DNA from: Pseudomonas oryzihabitans
Lineage (GTDB): Bacteria > Pseudomonadota > Gammaproteobacteria > Pseudomonadales > Pseudomonadaceae
Assembly: GCF_001518815.1 (NCBI RefSeq)
Contig: NZ_CP013987.1
Coordinates: forward strand, 62,001 to 126,000
Length of the DNA: 64,000 bases
Direction: 5' to 3'
Positions 36,315 to 44,055 of the stretch are shown piece by piece; position 1 is the stretch's first letter, and the number at the start of each line of letters is the position of its first letter. The translations under genes and the position numbers were made by a program. The notes beneath the pieces are model-generated. The model did not search any database and was not told the DNA's origin. It saw only the letters and a program-made list of their open reading frames with translations.

Positions 36315-37820
36315 TCAGGCGGTAGCCAGTTCCATCACGGCCACGGGTGTGGCCTGTTCACGTTCGAGAATGCCCATCTGCTGGCCACGGCTCATCACCA
36401 TGACCCGGTGCGACAGGCCGAGTACCTCGTCCAGATCCGAGCTGACCACGATCACCGCCATGCCAGTGGCGGCCAGTTCGGCGATCACCTGGTAGATGGC
36501 GGCCCGGGCGCCGACGTCGATGCCGCGGGTGGGCTCGTCGAGGATGAAGACCTTGGGATTGCGCGCCAGCCACTTGGCGATGATCACCTTTTGCTGGTTG
36601 CCACCGGAGAGGGCGGCGATTGCCTGCTCCGGCTGACCCTTGACACCGAGGCGCGCCACCGCCTTGCGGGCGAAGGCACGCAGGCCGCTGGGAGAGACCC
36701 AGCCACCACCGGAGAGCAGGTCGGTATTGCCATAGATGAGGTTTTCCTCGATGGCATGGTCGACCACCACACCCTGCTGCTTGCGATCCTCGGGGACCAG
36801 TACGATGCCGGCGCGGATGGCGTCGAAGGGCGAGGCGAAGCGGCAGGTCTGGCCTTCCAGCGCCAGCTCGCCGGTGACCTGTTCGGCGGCGCCGGCTATG
36901 GCGCGGACCAGCTCGGTACGGCCGGCGCCGACTACCCCGGCCACGCCGAACACCTCGCCGGCGCGCACGCTGAAATCGATATCCTTGAGCGGCATTTCGC
37001 GGCAGCTCAGACCCTTCACCTGGAGCACCTCGCGGGCGGCGGGCGCTGCCATGGCCGGAAAGATGCGCTCCACGCTGCGCCCGACCATCTCTTCCACCAG
37101 TTGCCGCACCGGTACCTGGGCGGTGGCGTGCAGGGCGATCTGGCGCCCGTCGCGCAACACCAGCACCCGGTCGGCGATCCGCGCGATTTCTTCCAGGCGA
37201 TGGCTGATGTAGATGAAGGAGACGCCCTCGGCCTTGAGCCGCTCGACTTGGGCGAACAGCAGTTCGGTCTCTTCGCCGCCGAGCGCTGCGGTGGGTTCGT
37301 CGAGGATCAGCAGGCGCGCCTTGAGGGTCAGCGCCTTGGCGATTTCCACCAGCTGCTGGGCGGCCACGCTGAGGCCGGCCACGGTGCGTGTAGCGGGTAC
37401 CTTCAGCCCCAGGCGATCCAGCTGCCGCTGGGCCTCGGTTTCCATGAAGGTGCGATCGATGCGGCCGCCGCGCATGGGCAGGCGGCCAACGAACATGTTT
37501 TCGGCGATGGTCAGCTCCGGCAGCAGGCGGATCTCCTGGTGGATCAGGCCGATGCCCGCAGCCAGGGCGGCGCCGGGGGAATCCGGGGCGTAGTCCCGGC
37601 CCAGCCAGGTCATGCGACCACCTGCTTCCGGCGGCACCAGGCCGGCGATGATGGAGGACAGGGTGGACTTGCCGGCGCCGTTCTCGCCGAGCAGGGCCAG
37701 GACTTCACCGGGCTGGATGTCGACGTCTACCCCCGCCAGCACCTCGATGCCGGCGTATTTCTTGCCGATGTTTCTCAGGCTGAGGGCGGCGGGCTGTTCC
37801 AGGGGCATGACGGCGGACAT
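36315..37820 (-). CDS. ABC transporter, sugar ATPase with two nucleotide-binding domains
   Basis: A 501-residue RbsA/XylG-type ATPase with two ABC domains. The first has Walker A GENGAGKS and signature LSVAAQQ; the second has GVVGAGRTE in place of a canonical Walker A and signature LSGGNQQ, the usual degeneracy of this family. LDEPTAAL and LDEPTRGIDVG are the two Walker B/D-loop segments. The ATG at 37820 has GGAGG four bases upstream; frames to 37871 extend past it. It serves the binding protein and permease encoded upstream. Confidence 0.92.
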   Translation of the reverse strand: MSAVMPLEQPAALSLRNIGKKYAGIEVLAGVDVDIQPGEVLALLGENGAGKSTLSSIIAGLVPPEAGGRMTWLGRDYAPDSPGAALAAGIGLIHQEIRLLPELTIAENMFVGRLPMRGGRIDRTFMETEAQRQLDRLGLKVPATRTVAGLSVAAQQLVEIAKALTLKARLLILDEPTAALGGEETELLFAQVERLKAEGVSFIYISHRLEEIARIADRVLVLRDGRQIALHATAQVPVRQLVEEMVGRSVERIFPAMAAPAAREVLQVKGLSCREMPLKDIDFSVRAGEVFGVAGVVGAGRTELVRAIAGAAEQVTGELALEGQTCRFASPFDAIRAGIVLVPEDRKQQGVVVDHAIEENLIYGNTDLLSGGGWVSPSGLRAFARKAVARLGVKGQPEQAIAALSGGNQQKVIIAKWLARNPKVFILDEPTRGIDVGARAAIYQVIAELAATGMAVIVVSSDLDEVLGLSHRVMVMSRGQQMGILEREQATPVAVMELATA

Positions 37821-37923
37821 GGGGCCTCCGAAGGGGGAGAGCTGAACCGGTGCCTCCATTGCAAGGCACATAAGGCATGGGCTGGACGCGGCGGGCGCTG
37901 CCCGCCACTGGCCAGTCCCACCG

Positions 37924-38856
37924 TTACGGATGGTTCTCGATGAAGGGGGCGACGTTATCCTTGGTGGTCAGGATCGCCTCCTGCAATTGCTCCTTGGGCA
38001 GCTGCTTGCCTTCCTTGAGCGCTACCGCCGATTCCAGGGCCATGCGACCCATCTTGCGAGTCTGCTGGGTCATGGTGGCGGACAGGGTGCCGGCGGCCAC
38101 CGCCTTGAGACCGGCCACGTCGCCGTCGAAGCCGACGATGGTCACCGGATGATCGAGGTTGGCCACCTTGACCGCCTGGGCAGCGCCAAGGGCCATGGCG
38201 TCGGCGCGACCAAAGAAGACGTTGATGTTGGGATCACGCTGGAGCATGTCCTGGGCCACGGCGAAGCCCTTGTCCTGGGCCCACTCGGCAGGCTGCTGGG
38301 CAACCACCTTCAACTCGGGAAACTTGGTCAGGCCTTCGGAAAAGCCCTTGGCGCGATCGTTTTCCGGCGTGGTGCCGATCTGGCCCTGAAGGATGGCTAC
38401 GCGGCCCTTGCCTTCGGTGACCTTGCCGACGTATTCGGCCAGGGTGCGGGCGGCGGCGACGCTGTCGCTGGCGATGAAGGTGTCACCGGGGGCGTCGGGG
38501 GCATTGCGGTCCACTGCCACCACCGGGATGCCGGCGGCCTTGGCCGCCTTGACCGGGACGCCGGCGGCGGTGGCGCCGGCCGGAATGTAGATCAGGGCGT
38601 CTACCTGGCGGGTGATCAGGTCCTGGATCTGGTTGACCTGGGTCGCCGAGTTGCCCTGGGCGTCCACGGTGATCACCTTGATGCCCTTGGCCTTGCCCTC
38701 GGCTTCGACGGCCTGCTTGATCTGGTTGAAGAAGTCGGCCTGCAGGTTGGCCACGGCCAGGCCCACGGTGAGTTCCTTGGCCTGGGCATTGAGGGCACCG
38801 GCGCAGGTCATGGCGGCGAACAGGGTACCGAGCAACAGCTTCTTGGGGGTCAGCAT
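37924..38856 (-). CDS. Ribose-type ABC transporter substrate-binding protein
   Basis: A 310-residue periplasmic protein: signal peptide (KKLLLGTLFAAMTCAGALNAQA, cleavage near residue 26), then the type-I fold with VGLAVANLQADFFNQI and DALIYIPAG, VVAVDRNAPDAP and VGFDGD. Aromatic and Asp/Arg residues at these places bind the sugar in RbsB-like proteins. The ATG at 38856 has GGAG eight bases upstream; a GTG three codons earlier is less likely. The substrate is probably a sugar or polyol that matches the island's enzymes. Confidence 0.9.
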   Translation of the reverse strand: MLTPKKLLLGTLFAAMTCAGALNAQAKELTVGLAVANLQADFFNQIKQAVEAEGKAKGIKVITVDAQGNSATQVNQIQDLITRQVDALIYIPAGATAAGVPVKAAKAAGIPVVAVDRNAPDAPGDTFIASDSVAAARTLAEYVGKVTEGKGRVAILQGQIGTTPENDRAKGFSEGLTKFPELKVVAQQPAEWAQDKGFAVAQDMLQRDPNINVFFGRADAMALGAAQAVKVANLDHPVTIVGFDGDVAGLKAVAAGTLSATMTQQTRKMGRMALESAVALKEGKQLPKEQLQEAILTTKDNVAPFIENHP

Positions 38857-38912
38857 GGATTGCACTCCGTTGTTATTGTTGTACTGCGGTGTCTACGCGA
38901 AGCAGAGCTAAC

Positions 38913-39908
38913 TCAGCGCTGCCCGTTACGGCGGCGCAAGGTGTCCAGGGTGACGGCCAGGGCGATGACGATGCCGATGATCACCTGCTGCACGAAGGGC
39001 GAGACCCCTAGCAGATTCAGGCCATTGCGCAGCACGCCGATGATGAGCACGCCCACCAGGGTGCCGCCGACGCTGCCCACGCCGCCGCTGAGGCTGGCGC
39101 CGCCGATCACCACCGCGGCGATGGCATCCAGCTCCATGGACAGGCCGGCGCTGGGCTGGGACGAATCCAGCCGCGCGGCCATGGCCACCGCGGCCAGCCC
39201 GGCCAGGGCACCGCTCAGGGCATAGATCCAGATGGTGAGGGTGCGTACCTTGATGCCCGACAACCGTGCCACCTCGGCGCTGCCGCCCATGGCATAGAGG
39301 TTGCGGCCACCGGCGCGAAAGCGCAGGAAGACCCAAGCCACCAGCAGCATCAGCAGAAACAGCCCGACGGTGACCGAGAGGAAGCCGAAGTGCCGCACCG
39401 TGGCCAGGTTGGTGAACCAGTCCGGGAAGCCGACGATCTGGCGGCCGTCGGTAAGGATGTTGGCCAGGCCCCGAGCCACCGACATCATGGTCAGGGTGGC
39501 GATGAAGGCGGGCAGCCGTGCCTTGGCGATCAACAATCCTGATACCAGGCCGCATACCAGGCCGCCGAGGATGGCAGCAGGAATCGCCAGGCCAAGCGAC
39601 CAGCCCATGTCCTGATAGAGCCAACCGAGCAGCATCATGGCGAAGGCCAGGACCGAGCCGACCGAGAGGTCGATGCCGCCGATGACGATGACCAGGGTCA
39701 TGCCGATGGCCAGGATGCCGAGCACGGTTACCTGGTCGAGGATGTTGAGGGCGTTGCGCAGGGAGAAGAAGTACTCCGAGGTAAAGGAGAACACGGCGAT
39801 CAGCAGCGCCAGGCCGATCAGCGGACCACCGACGTTGCGCGGCAGGCGCAGTGCCAGGCGGGCCAAGGGCTTGGCGGGTGGCGAGGCGGTCGGGGCTTTG
39901 GCGTCCAC
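38913..39908 (-). CDS. Ribose-type ABC transporter permease
   Basis: A 331-residue membrane protein with about eight to ten helices, of the RbsC/AraH family: IDLSVGSVLAFAMM in an early helix and LDAIAAVVIGGASLSGGVGSVGGTLVG as the conserved coupling segment. A GTG start has AGGAG six bases upstream. It is the first gene of the minus-strand operon permease-binding protein-ATPase-dehydrogenase(-dehydrogenase). The unusual order, with permease first, is seen in some sugar operons. Confidence 0.9.
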   Translation of the reverse strand: MDAKAPTASPPAKPLARLALRLPRNVGGPLIGLALLIAVFSFTSEYFFSLRNALNILDQVTVLGILAIGMTLVIVIGGIDLSVGSVLAFAMMLLGWLYQDMGWSLGLAIPAAILGGLVCGLVSGLLIAKARLPAFIATLTMMSVARGLANILTDGRQIVGFPDWFTNLATVRHFGFLSVTVGLFLLMLLVAWVFLRFRAGGRNLYAMGGSAEVARLSGIKVRTLTIWIYALSGALAGLAAVAMAARLDSSQPSAGLSMELDAIAAVVIGGASLSGGVGSVGGTLVGVLIIGVLRNGLNLLGVSPFVQQVIIGIVIALAVTLDTLRRRNGQR

Positions 39909-40244
39909 GAGCTTCTCCTGGGGTTATTGTTCTTGTGTATGGCTCGCTTGAATATTTATGCGTGCCTGATTTTTAATTCAGACTCCCCCTGTTCTGGGTG
40001 GAAGTCAAGCGGCTTTTCATTGCCACTTTCTTAACGCGATGGCCTCGGCAATCCCGCATACAGCCGCGCATCCTATCCGCTCCGCCCGGCGATAACGTCG
40101 CTCCGTCGCTATTGACGGCCCCCTGGATTGGGGTCTAAATGATAAATATATTTTCAGTGACGAATAAATATTCATAAGACGCCCACTGAAACCTTGGCAG
40201 GCGTCTGCTCTATCGCAGCTTCGGATACCCGAGGGGGTCGCCTG
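39909..40244. promoter_or_regulatory. Divergent control region with mirrored AT-rich operators
   Basis: This 336-base gene-free region separates the ABC operon and the transketolase operon. TGAATATTTAT occurs at 39949-39959 near the permease start, and its exact reverse complement at 40164-40174 near the transketolase start. A related GATAAATATATT starts at 40141. Their AT-rich nature stands out in GC-rich DNA. They are good candidates for the SorC-type regulator's sites, one facing each operon. Confidence 0.6.
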
Positions 40245-41081
40245 ATGAATCCGTTCCAGTACGACGTCGCGCAGATTCGCGAAAAGGCCCGGCTGATCCG
40301 CCGGCGCGTCATCCAGCTCAACGCCGCCTCGCCGGCCGGCGGCCATACCGGGGCCGACCTGTCGGAGACCGACATCCTCGCCACTCTCTATTTCCGGTTG
40401 CTCGACGTCGCCCCGGAACGCCTCGCCGATCCTCAGCGTGACATCTACATCCAGAGCAAGGGCCACGGCGTCGGCGGCCTCTACTGCTGCCTGGCCGAAG
40501 CCGGCTACTTTCCGCCGGAATGGCTCGACACCTATCAGCATTTCGACTCCCACCTGCCGGGTCATCCGGTGCGGCAGAAGACCCCCGGTATCGAACTCAA
40601 CACCGGCGCCCTGGGCCATGGCCTGCCGGTGGCTACCGGTATCGCCCTGGCTGCCCAGCGCGACGGCAGTCCGCGCCGTGTCTATGTGCTGACCGGCGAT
40701 GGCGAGCTGGGCGAGGGCTCCAACTGGGAGTCGGCACTGACCGCCGCCAAGTACCGGCTGGACAACCTGACGGTGATCGTCGACCACAACCGTCTGCAAC
40801 TGGCCGGCCCTACCGCGGAGATCCTGCCGCTGGAACCGCTGCCCGAGAAGTGGCGCGCCTTCGGCTTCCATGTGGTCGAGTGCGACGGCAATGACGTCGC
40901 CCAGCTGGTGGAGACCCTGGAGACCCTGCGCGAACACCGCGGCCAGCCCCAGGTGCTGATCGCCAATACCGTCAAAGGCAAGGGGGTTTCCTTCATCGAG
41001 GGCAAACCCGAATGGCACCACCGGGTGCCCAAGGGCGACGAAATCGCCGCTGCACTGGAGGAGCTCGACCATGGCCACTGA
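40245..41081 (+). CDS. Transketolase-like protein, N-terminal (TPP-binding) subunit
   Basis: A 278-residue protein equal to the first third of transketolase. It has GGHTGADLSETDILATLY, QSKGHGVGGLYCCLAEAGY, LGHGLPVATGIALA and the TPP/metal motif GDGELGEGSNWESALTAAKY ending in DHN. The partner subunit is the next gene. Split transketolases of this kind include AptA/AptB, which act on D-apulose 4-phosphate, and others in pentose or tetrose routes. The ATG at 40245 has a GAGGGGG site. Confidence 0.9.
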   Translation: MNPFQYDVAQIREKARLIRRRVIQLNAASPAGGHTGADLSETDILATLYFRLLDVAPERLADPQRDIYIQSKGHGVGGLYCCLAEAGYFPPEWLDTYQHFDSHLPGHPVRQKTPGIELNTGALGHGLPVATGIALAAQRDGSPRRVYVLTGDGELGEGSNWESALTAAKYRLDNLTVIVDHNRLQLAGPTAEILPLEPLPEKWRAFGFHVVECDGNDVAQLVETLETLREHRGQPQVLIANTVKGKGVSFIEGKPEWHHRVPKGDEIAAALEELDHGH

Positions 41082-42027
41082 TACCCAGACCCCGGGCGAA
41101 GCCCATCTCGCCAGCGTCATGGTCGAGGCTTTCATCGCCGCGGTGGACGCTGGCGTCGACCTGGTGCCGGTGGTGAGCGATTCCACCTCCACGGCCAAGA
41201 TCGGCCCCTTCGTCAAACGCTTCCCCGAGCGCCTGGTCAACGTCGGCATCGCCGAGCAGACCCTGGTCGGGGTGGCGGCTGGCCTGGGCCTGGCCGGCAA
41301 GGTGGCGGTGACCTGCAACGCCGCGCCCTTCCTGATCTCCCGCGCCAACGAGCAGGTCAAGGTGGACGTCTGCTACAACAGGTCCAACGTCAAGATGTTC
41401 GGCCTCAACGCCGGGGCCAGCTACGGTCCCCTGGCCAGCACCCATCACAGCCTCGACGACATCGCCGTGATGCGCGGCTTCGGCAACGTGGAAATCTATG
41501 CCCCGGCCGACGGCGCCGAGTGCCGGCAGATCGTCGAGCACGCCCTGGCCCACGACGGTCCGGTCTATATCCGCCTGGATGGCAAGGCGCTGCCCGACCT
41601 GCACGGTCCCGACTATCGCTTCGTCCCCGGTCAGGTGGATGTCTTGCTACCCGGGCATGACGTCAGTCTGGTGGCCCTAGGCTCGGTGGTCCACGAGGCG
41701 GTGGAGGCCGCCCGGTTGCTGGCCGAGCAGGGCATCAGCGCTCAGGTGATCAACCTGTCGTCGATCCGTCCGCTGCGGCGCGAGGCGCTGCTCGAAGCCC
41801 TCTGCGCCACTCGCACGGGCGTCGTCACGGTGGAAGAGCACAATGCCAACGGCGGGGTGGGCAGCCTGGTGGCCGAGGTCATGGCCGAGGCCGCCCTGGG
41901 CGTGCCGCTGATCCGCCTGGGCATCGCCGATGGCGAGTATGCTGCCGCCGGGGCTCGCGGGCCGACCCGCGCCAAACATGGCATCGATGCCGCCGGCATC
42001 GTTGCGGCGGTGCAGCGCCTGAGCTGA
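41071..42027 (+). CDS. Transketolase-like protein, C-terminal (pyrimidine-binding) subunit
   Basis: A 318-residue protein with the transketolase Pyr domain and C-terminal domain: VNVGIAEQTLVGVAAGLGLAGKVAV (with the catalytic Glu of IAEQ) and SYGPLASTHHSLDDIAVMRGFGNVEIYAPAD, then the GIIxx-like C-terminal fold with VEEHNANGGVGSLVAEV. It overlaps the N-terminal subunit gene by 11 bases, so the two are translationally linked and should form one heteromeric enzyme. Confidence 0.9.
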   Translation: MATDTQTPGEAHLASVMVEAFIAAVDAGVDLVPVVSDSTSTAKIGPFVKRFPERLVNVGIAEQTLVGVAAGLGLAGKVAVTCNAAPFLISRANEQVKVDVCYNRSNVKMFGLNAGASYGPLASTHHSLDDIAVMRGFGNVEIYAPADGAECRQIVEHALAHDGPVYIRLDGKALPDLHGPDYRFVPGQVDVLLPGHDVSLVALGSVVHEAVEAARLLAEQGISAQVINLSSIRPLRREALLEALCATRTGVVTVEEHNANGGVGSLVAEVMAEAALGVPLIRLGIADGEYAAAGARGPTRAKHGIDAAGIVAAVQRLS

Positions 42028-42067
42028 ACCTCAGGCGTGCGGAACTAGAAGAACAACAGGAGCTGCC

Positions 42068-43540
42068 ATGGCCGCCGAGCCGCTGATCCTCGCCCTCGAC
42101 GAGGGCACCACCAATGCCAAGGCGATCCTGGTGGATCGTGCCGGTCGGGTCGTGGCCCGCGGTTCCCGGCCGCTCACGGTCCAGCATCCGCAGGCGGGTT
42201 ATGCCGAGCAGGATCCCCTGGCCATCTGGCAGGCCCTGCAGGGTGCCATCGGTGACTGCCTGGCCCAGGTGGACGCACCCCTGGCGGCCATCGCCATCAG
42301 CAACCAGCGCGAATCCGCCCTGGCCTGGGAGCGCCGTAGCGGCCAGTTGCTCGGTCCGCTGGTGAGCTGGCAGTGCAAGAGATCCCAGCCGCAGTGCGAG
42401 GCCCTGCATGCTGCCGGTCACGGCGAGGCGATCCTGCAGCGCAGCGGTCTGGCGCTGGACCCGATGTTTTCCGCCGGCAAGTGGCGCTGGCTACTCGATC
42501 AGATCCCTGACGGCACGGCCCGCGCCGCCGCGGGCGAAATCTGCCTGGGCACCGTGGACAGCTGGCTGCTCTGGCAACTCAGCGGTGGCACGAGCTTTCT
42601 CATCGACGCGGCTAACGCGGCCCGTACCCAGTTGCTCGACCTGCGGGGCGGCGACTGGGACCCGCAGCTGCTGAGCCTCTTCGACATTCCCCGGGCGGCG
42701 CTGCCGGAGATCCGACCCAGTGCCGGCTACTTTGGCGAGACGCGCGCCCAGGGCCCCCTGCCAGCCGGTCTGCCGATCCTGGCGATGATCGGCGATTCCC
42801 ATGCGGCCCTGTTCGGCCAGGGCGGTTTCGTCCCAGGCAAGGTCAAGGCCACCCTGGGTACGGGTTCTTCGCTGATGACACCCATCGCCGAGCCGGTGGT
42901 GTCTGCCCATGGCCTGGCCACCACCCTGGCCTGGCGCCTGGGGGATACTCCGACCTTTGCCTTGGAAGGCAACATCGTCCACACCGGCGCCGCGGTCGGC
43001 TGGACGGCTCGCCTGGTGGGCAGTGCAGGGGACCTGGATGTGCTGGCCGCCGAAGCCGCGGCGCTGCCGGACAACGGTGGCGTCTACTTCGTCCCGGCCC
43101 TGGGTGGCCTTGGCGCCCCGCACTGGCGGGCCGAAGCGCGTGGACTGTTCTGCGGTCTGGGTGAGAACTGCGGGCGGGCGCACCTGATGCGCGCGGCTCT
43201 GGAAGCCATCGCCTACCAGATCCGCGATGTCTTCGACGCCATGCAGCAGGACAGTCCGACGCCCCTGGAAGAACTCTGGGTGGATGGCGGCGCCACGCGC
43301 AACGAATGGCTGCTGCAGTTCCAGGCCGATCTTCTGCAACGTCCGGTGATCTGTAGCCTGTCGCCGGAGGTCTCGGCGCTGGGCGCCGCTCATCTGGCCG
43401 GTCATGCCCTCGGCTGGTGGCAGGACGCCGCGGCACTAGGGGATCTGGAGCGCCCGCGGCGGCGCTACGAACCTCGCGCCAATGCCGTGCCCGAGCTGTA
43501 CGCCGGCTGGCGCCAGGCCCTGGCGCGAACGCTGCTGTAA
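42068..43540 (+). CDS. FGGY-family carbohydrate kinase
   Basis: A 490-residue kinase with LALDEGTTNAKAILVD (phosphate-binding 1), ISNQRESALAWER, SWQCKRSQ, GDSHAALFGQGGF, TLGTGSSLMTP and WVDGGATRNEWLLQFQADLL, the FGGY pattern shared by glycerol, xylulose, ribulose and apulose kinases. It probably phosphorylates the ketose made by the dehydrogenases, giving the substrate of the split transketolase. A CAGGAG site precedes the ATG, 40 bases after the transketolase gene. An inverted-repeat array follows. Confidence 0.9.
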   Translation: MAAEPLILALDEGTTNAKAILVDRAGRVVARGSRPLTVQHPQAGYAEQDPLAIWQALQGAIGDCLAQVDAPLAAIAISNQRESALAWERRSGQLLGPLVSWQCKRSQPQCEALHAAGHGEAILQRSGLALDPMFSAGKWRWLLDQIPDGTARAAAGEICLGTVDSWLLWQLSGGTSFLIDAANAARTQLLDLRGGDWDPQLLSLFDIPRAALPEIRPSAGYFGETRAQGPLPAGLPILAMIGDSHAALFGQGGFVPGKVKATLGTGSSLMTPIAEPVVSAHGLATTLAWRLGDTPTFALEGNIVHTGAAVGWTARLVGSAGDLDVLAAEAAALPDNGGVYFVPALGGLGAPHWRAEARGLFCGLGENCGRAHLMRAALEAIAYQIRDVFDAMQQDSPTPLEELWVDGGATRNEWLLQFQADLLQRPVICSLSPEVSALGAAHLAGHALGWWQDAAALGDLERPRRRYEPRANAVPELYAGWRQALARTLL

Positions 43541-43548
43541 ACAAGACC

Positions 43549-43641
43549 GTAGGTTGGGTTGAGACGGCTCCATCGGCGAAGCCCAACAATGCGGATTCGA
43601 CCTGGGCACCGTTGGGCTTCGCTGCGCTCAACCCAACCTAC
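43549..43641. repeat. Inverted-repeat element, array copy 1
   Basis: GTAGGTTGGGTTGAG at 43549-43563 with reverse complement CTCAACCCAACCTAC at 43627-43641, and inner GAAGCCCAAC / GTTGGGCTTC. Starts nine bases after the kinase stop. Same family as 16008-16098. No coding capacity. Confidence 0.85.
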
Positions 43642-43708
43642 GAGCGGGTACGTCGTGCCGAGGGGCGCCCTCACCCCAACCCTTTGCCAAAAGGAGAGGG
43701 GCTAGACC

Positions 43709-43796
43709 GTAGGTTGAGGCGGCTCCATCGCCGAAGCCCAACAACGCGGATTCGACCTGGGCACCGTTGGGCTTCGCTGGGCTCAACCCAACCTAC
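43709..43796. repeat. Inverted-repeat element, array copy 2 (5' arm shortened)
   Basis: Same element with five bases (GGTTG) missing from the left arm, which reads GTAGGTTGAGG; the right arm is intact. A spacer of about 67 bases with the motif CGTCGTGCCGAGGGGCGCCC separates it from copy 1, and a near-identical spacer separates it from copy 3. Confidence 0.8.
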
Positions 43797-43864
43797 GCGC
43801 GGGTACGTCGTGCCGAGGGGCGCCCTCACCCCAACCCTCTCCCAAGGGGAGAGGGGGCTAGACC

Positions 43865-43957
43865 GTAGGTTGGGTTGAGGCGGCTCTATCGTCGAAGCCC
43901 AACAACGCGGATTCGATCGGGGCACCGTTGGGCTTCGCTGCGCTCAGCCCAACCTAC
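43865..43957. repeat. Inverted-repeat element, array copy 3
   Basis: Full-length copy: left arm GTAGGTTGGGTTGAG, right arm CTCAGCCCAACCTAC, the inner hairpin pair present. The three copies recur with a period of about 156-160 bases, showing that element plus spacer was duplicated as a unit. From the array to the kinB stop (44056) no gene is seen. Confidence 0.85.
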
Positions 43958-44055
43958 CGGCCACCGTAGCGTGGAAAACGGCGCAGCCTTTTCCACTGGG
44001 GCATCGTGACGAGGTGCTGCCTTCACCCCAACCTACGGCCATCCATGGGTGCGGC

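Noticed and set aside
43465-43925. Short frames through the inverted-repeat array
   Set aside because: They recur only because the repeats recur; text is Arg/Ser/Pro-rich and no start signal is present.
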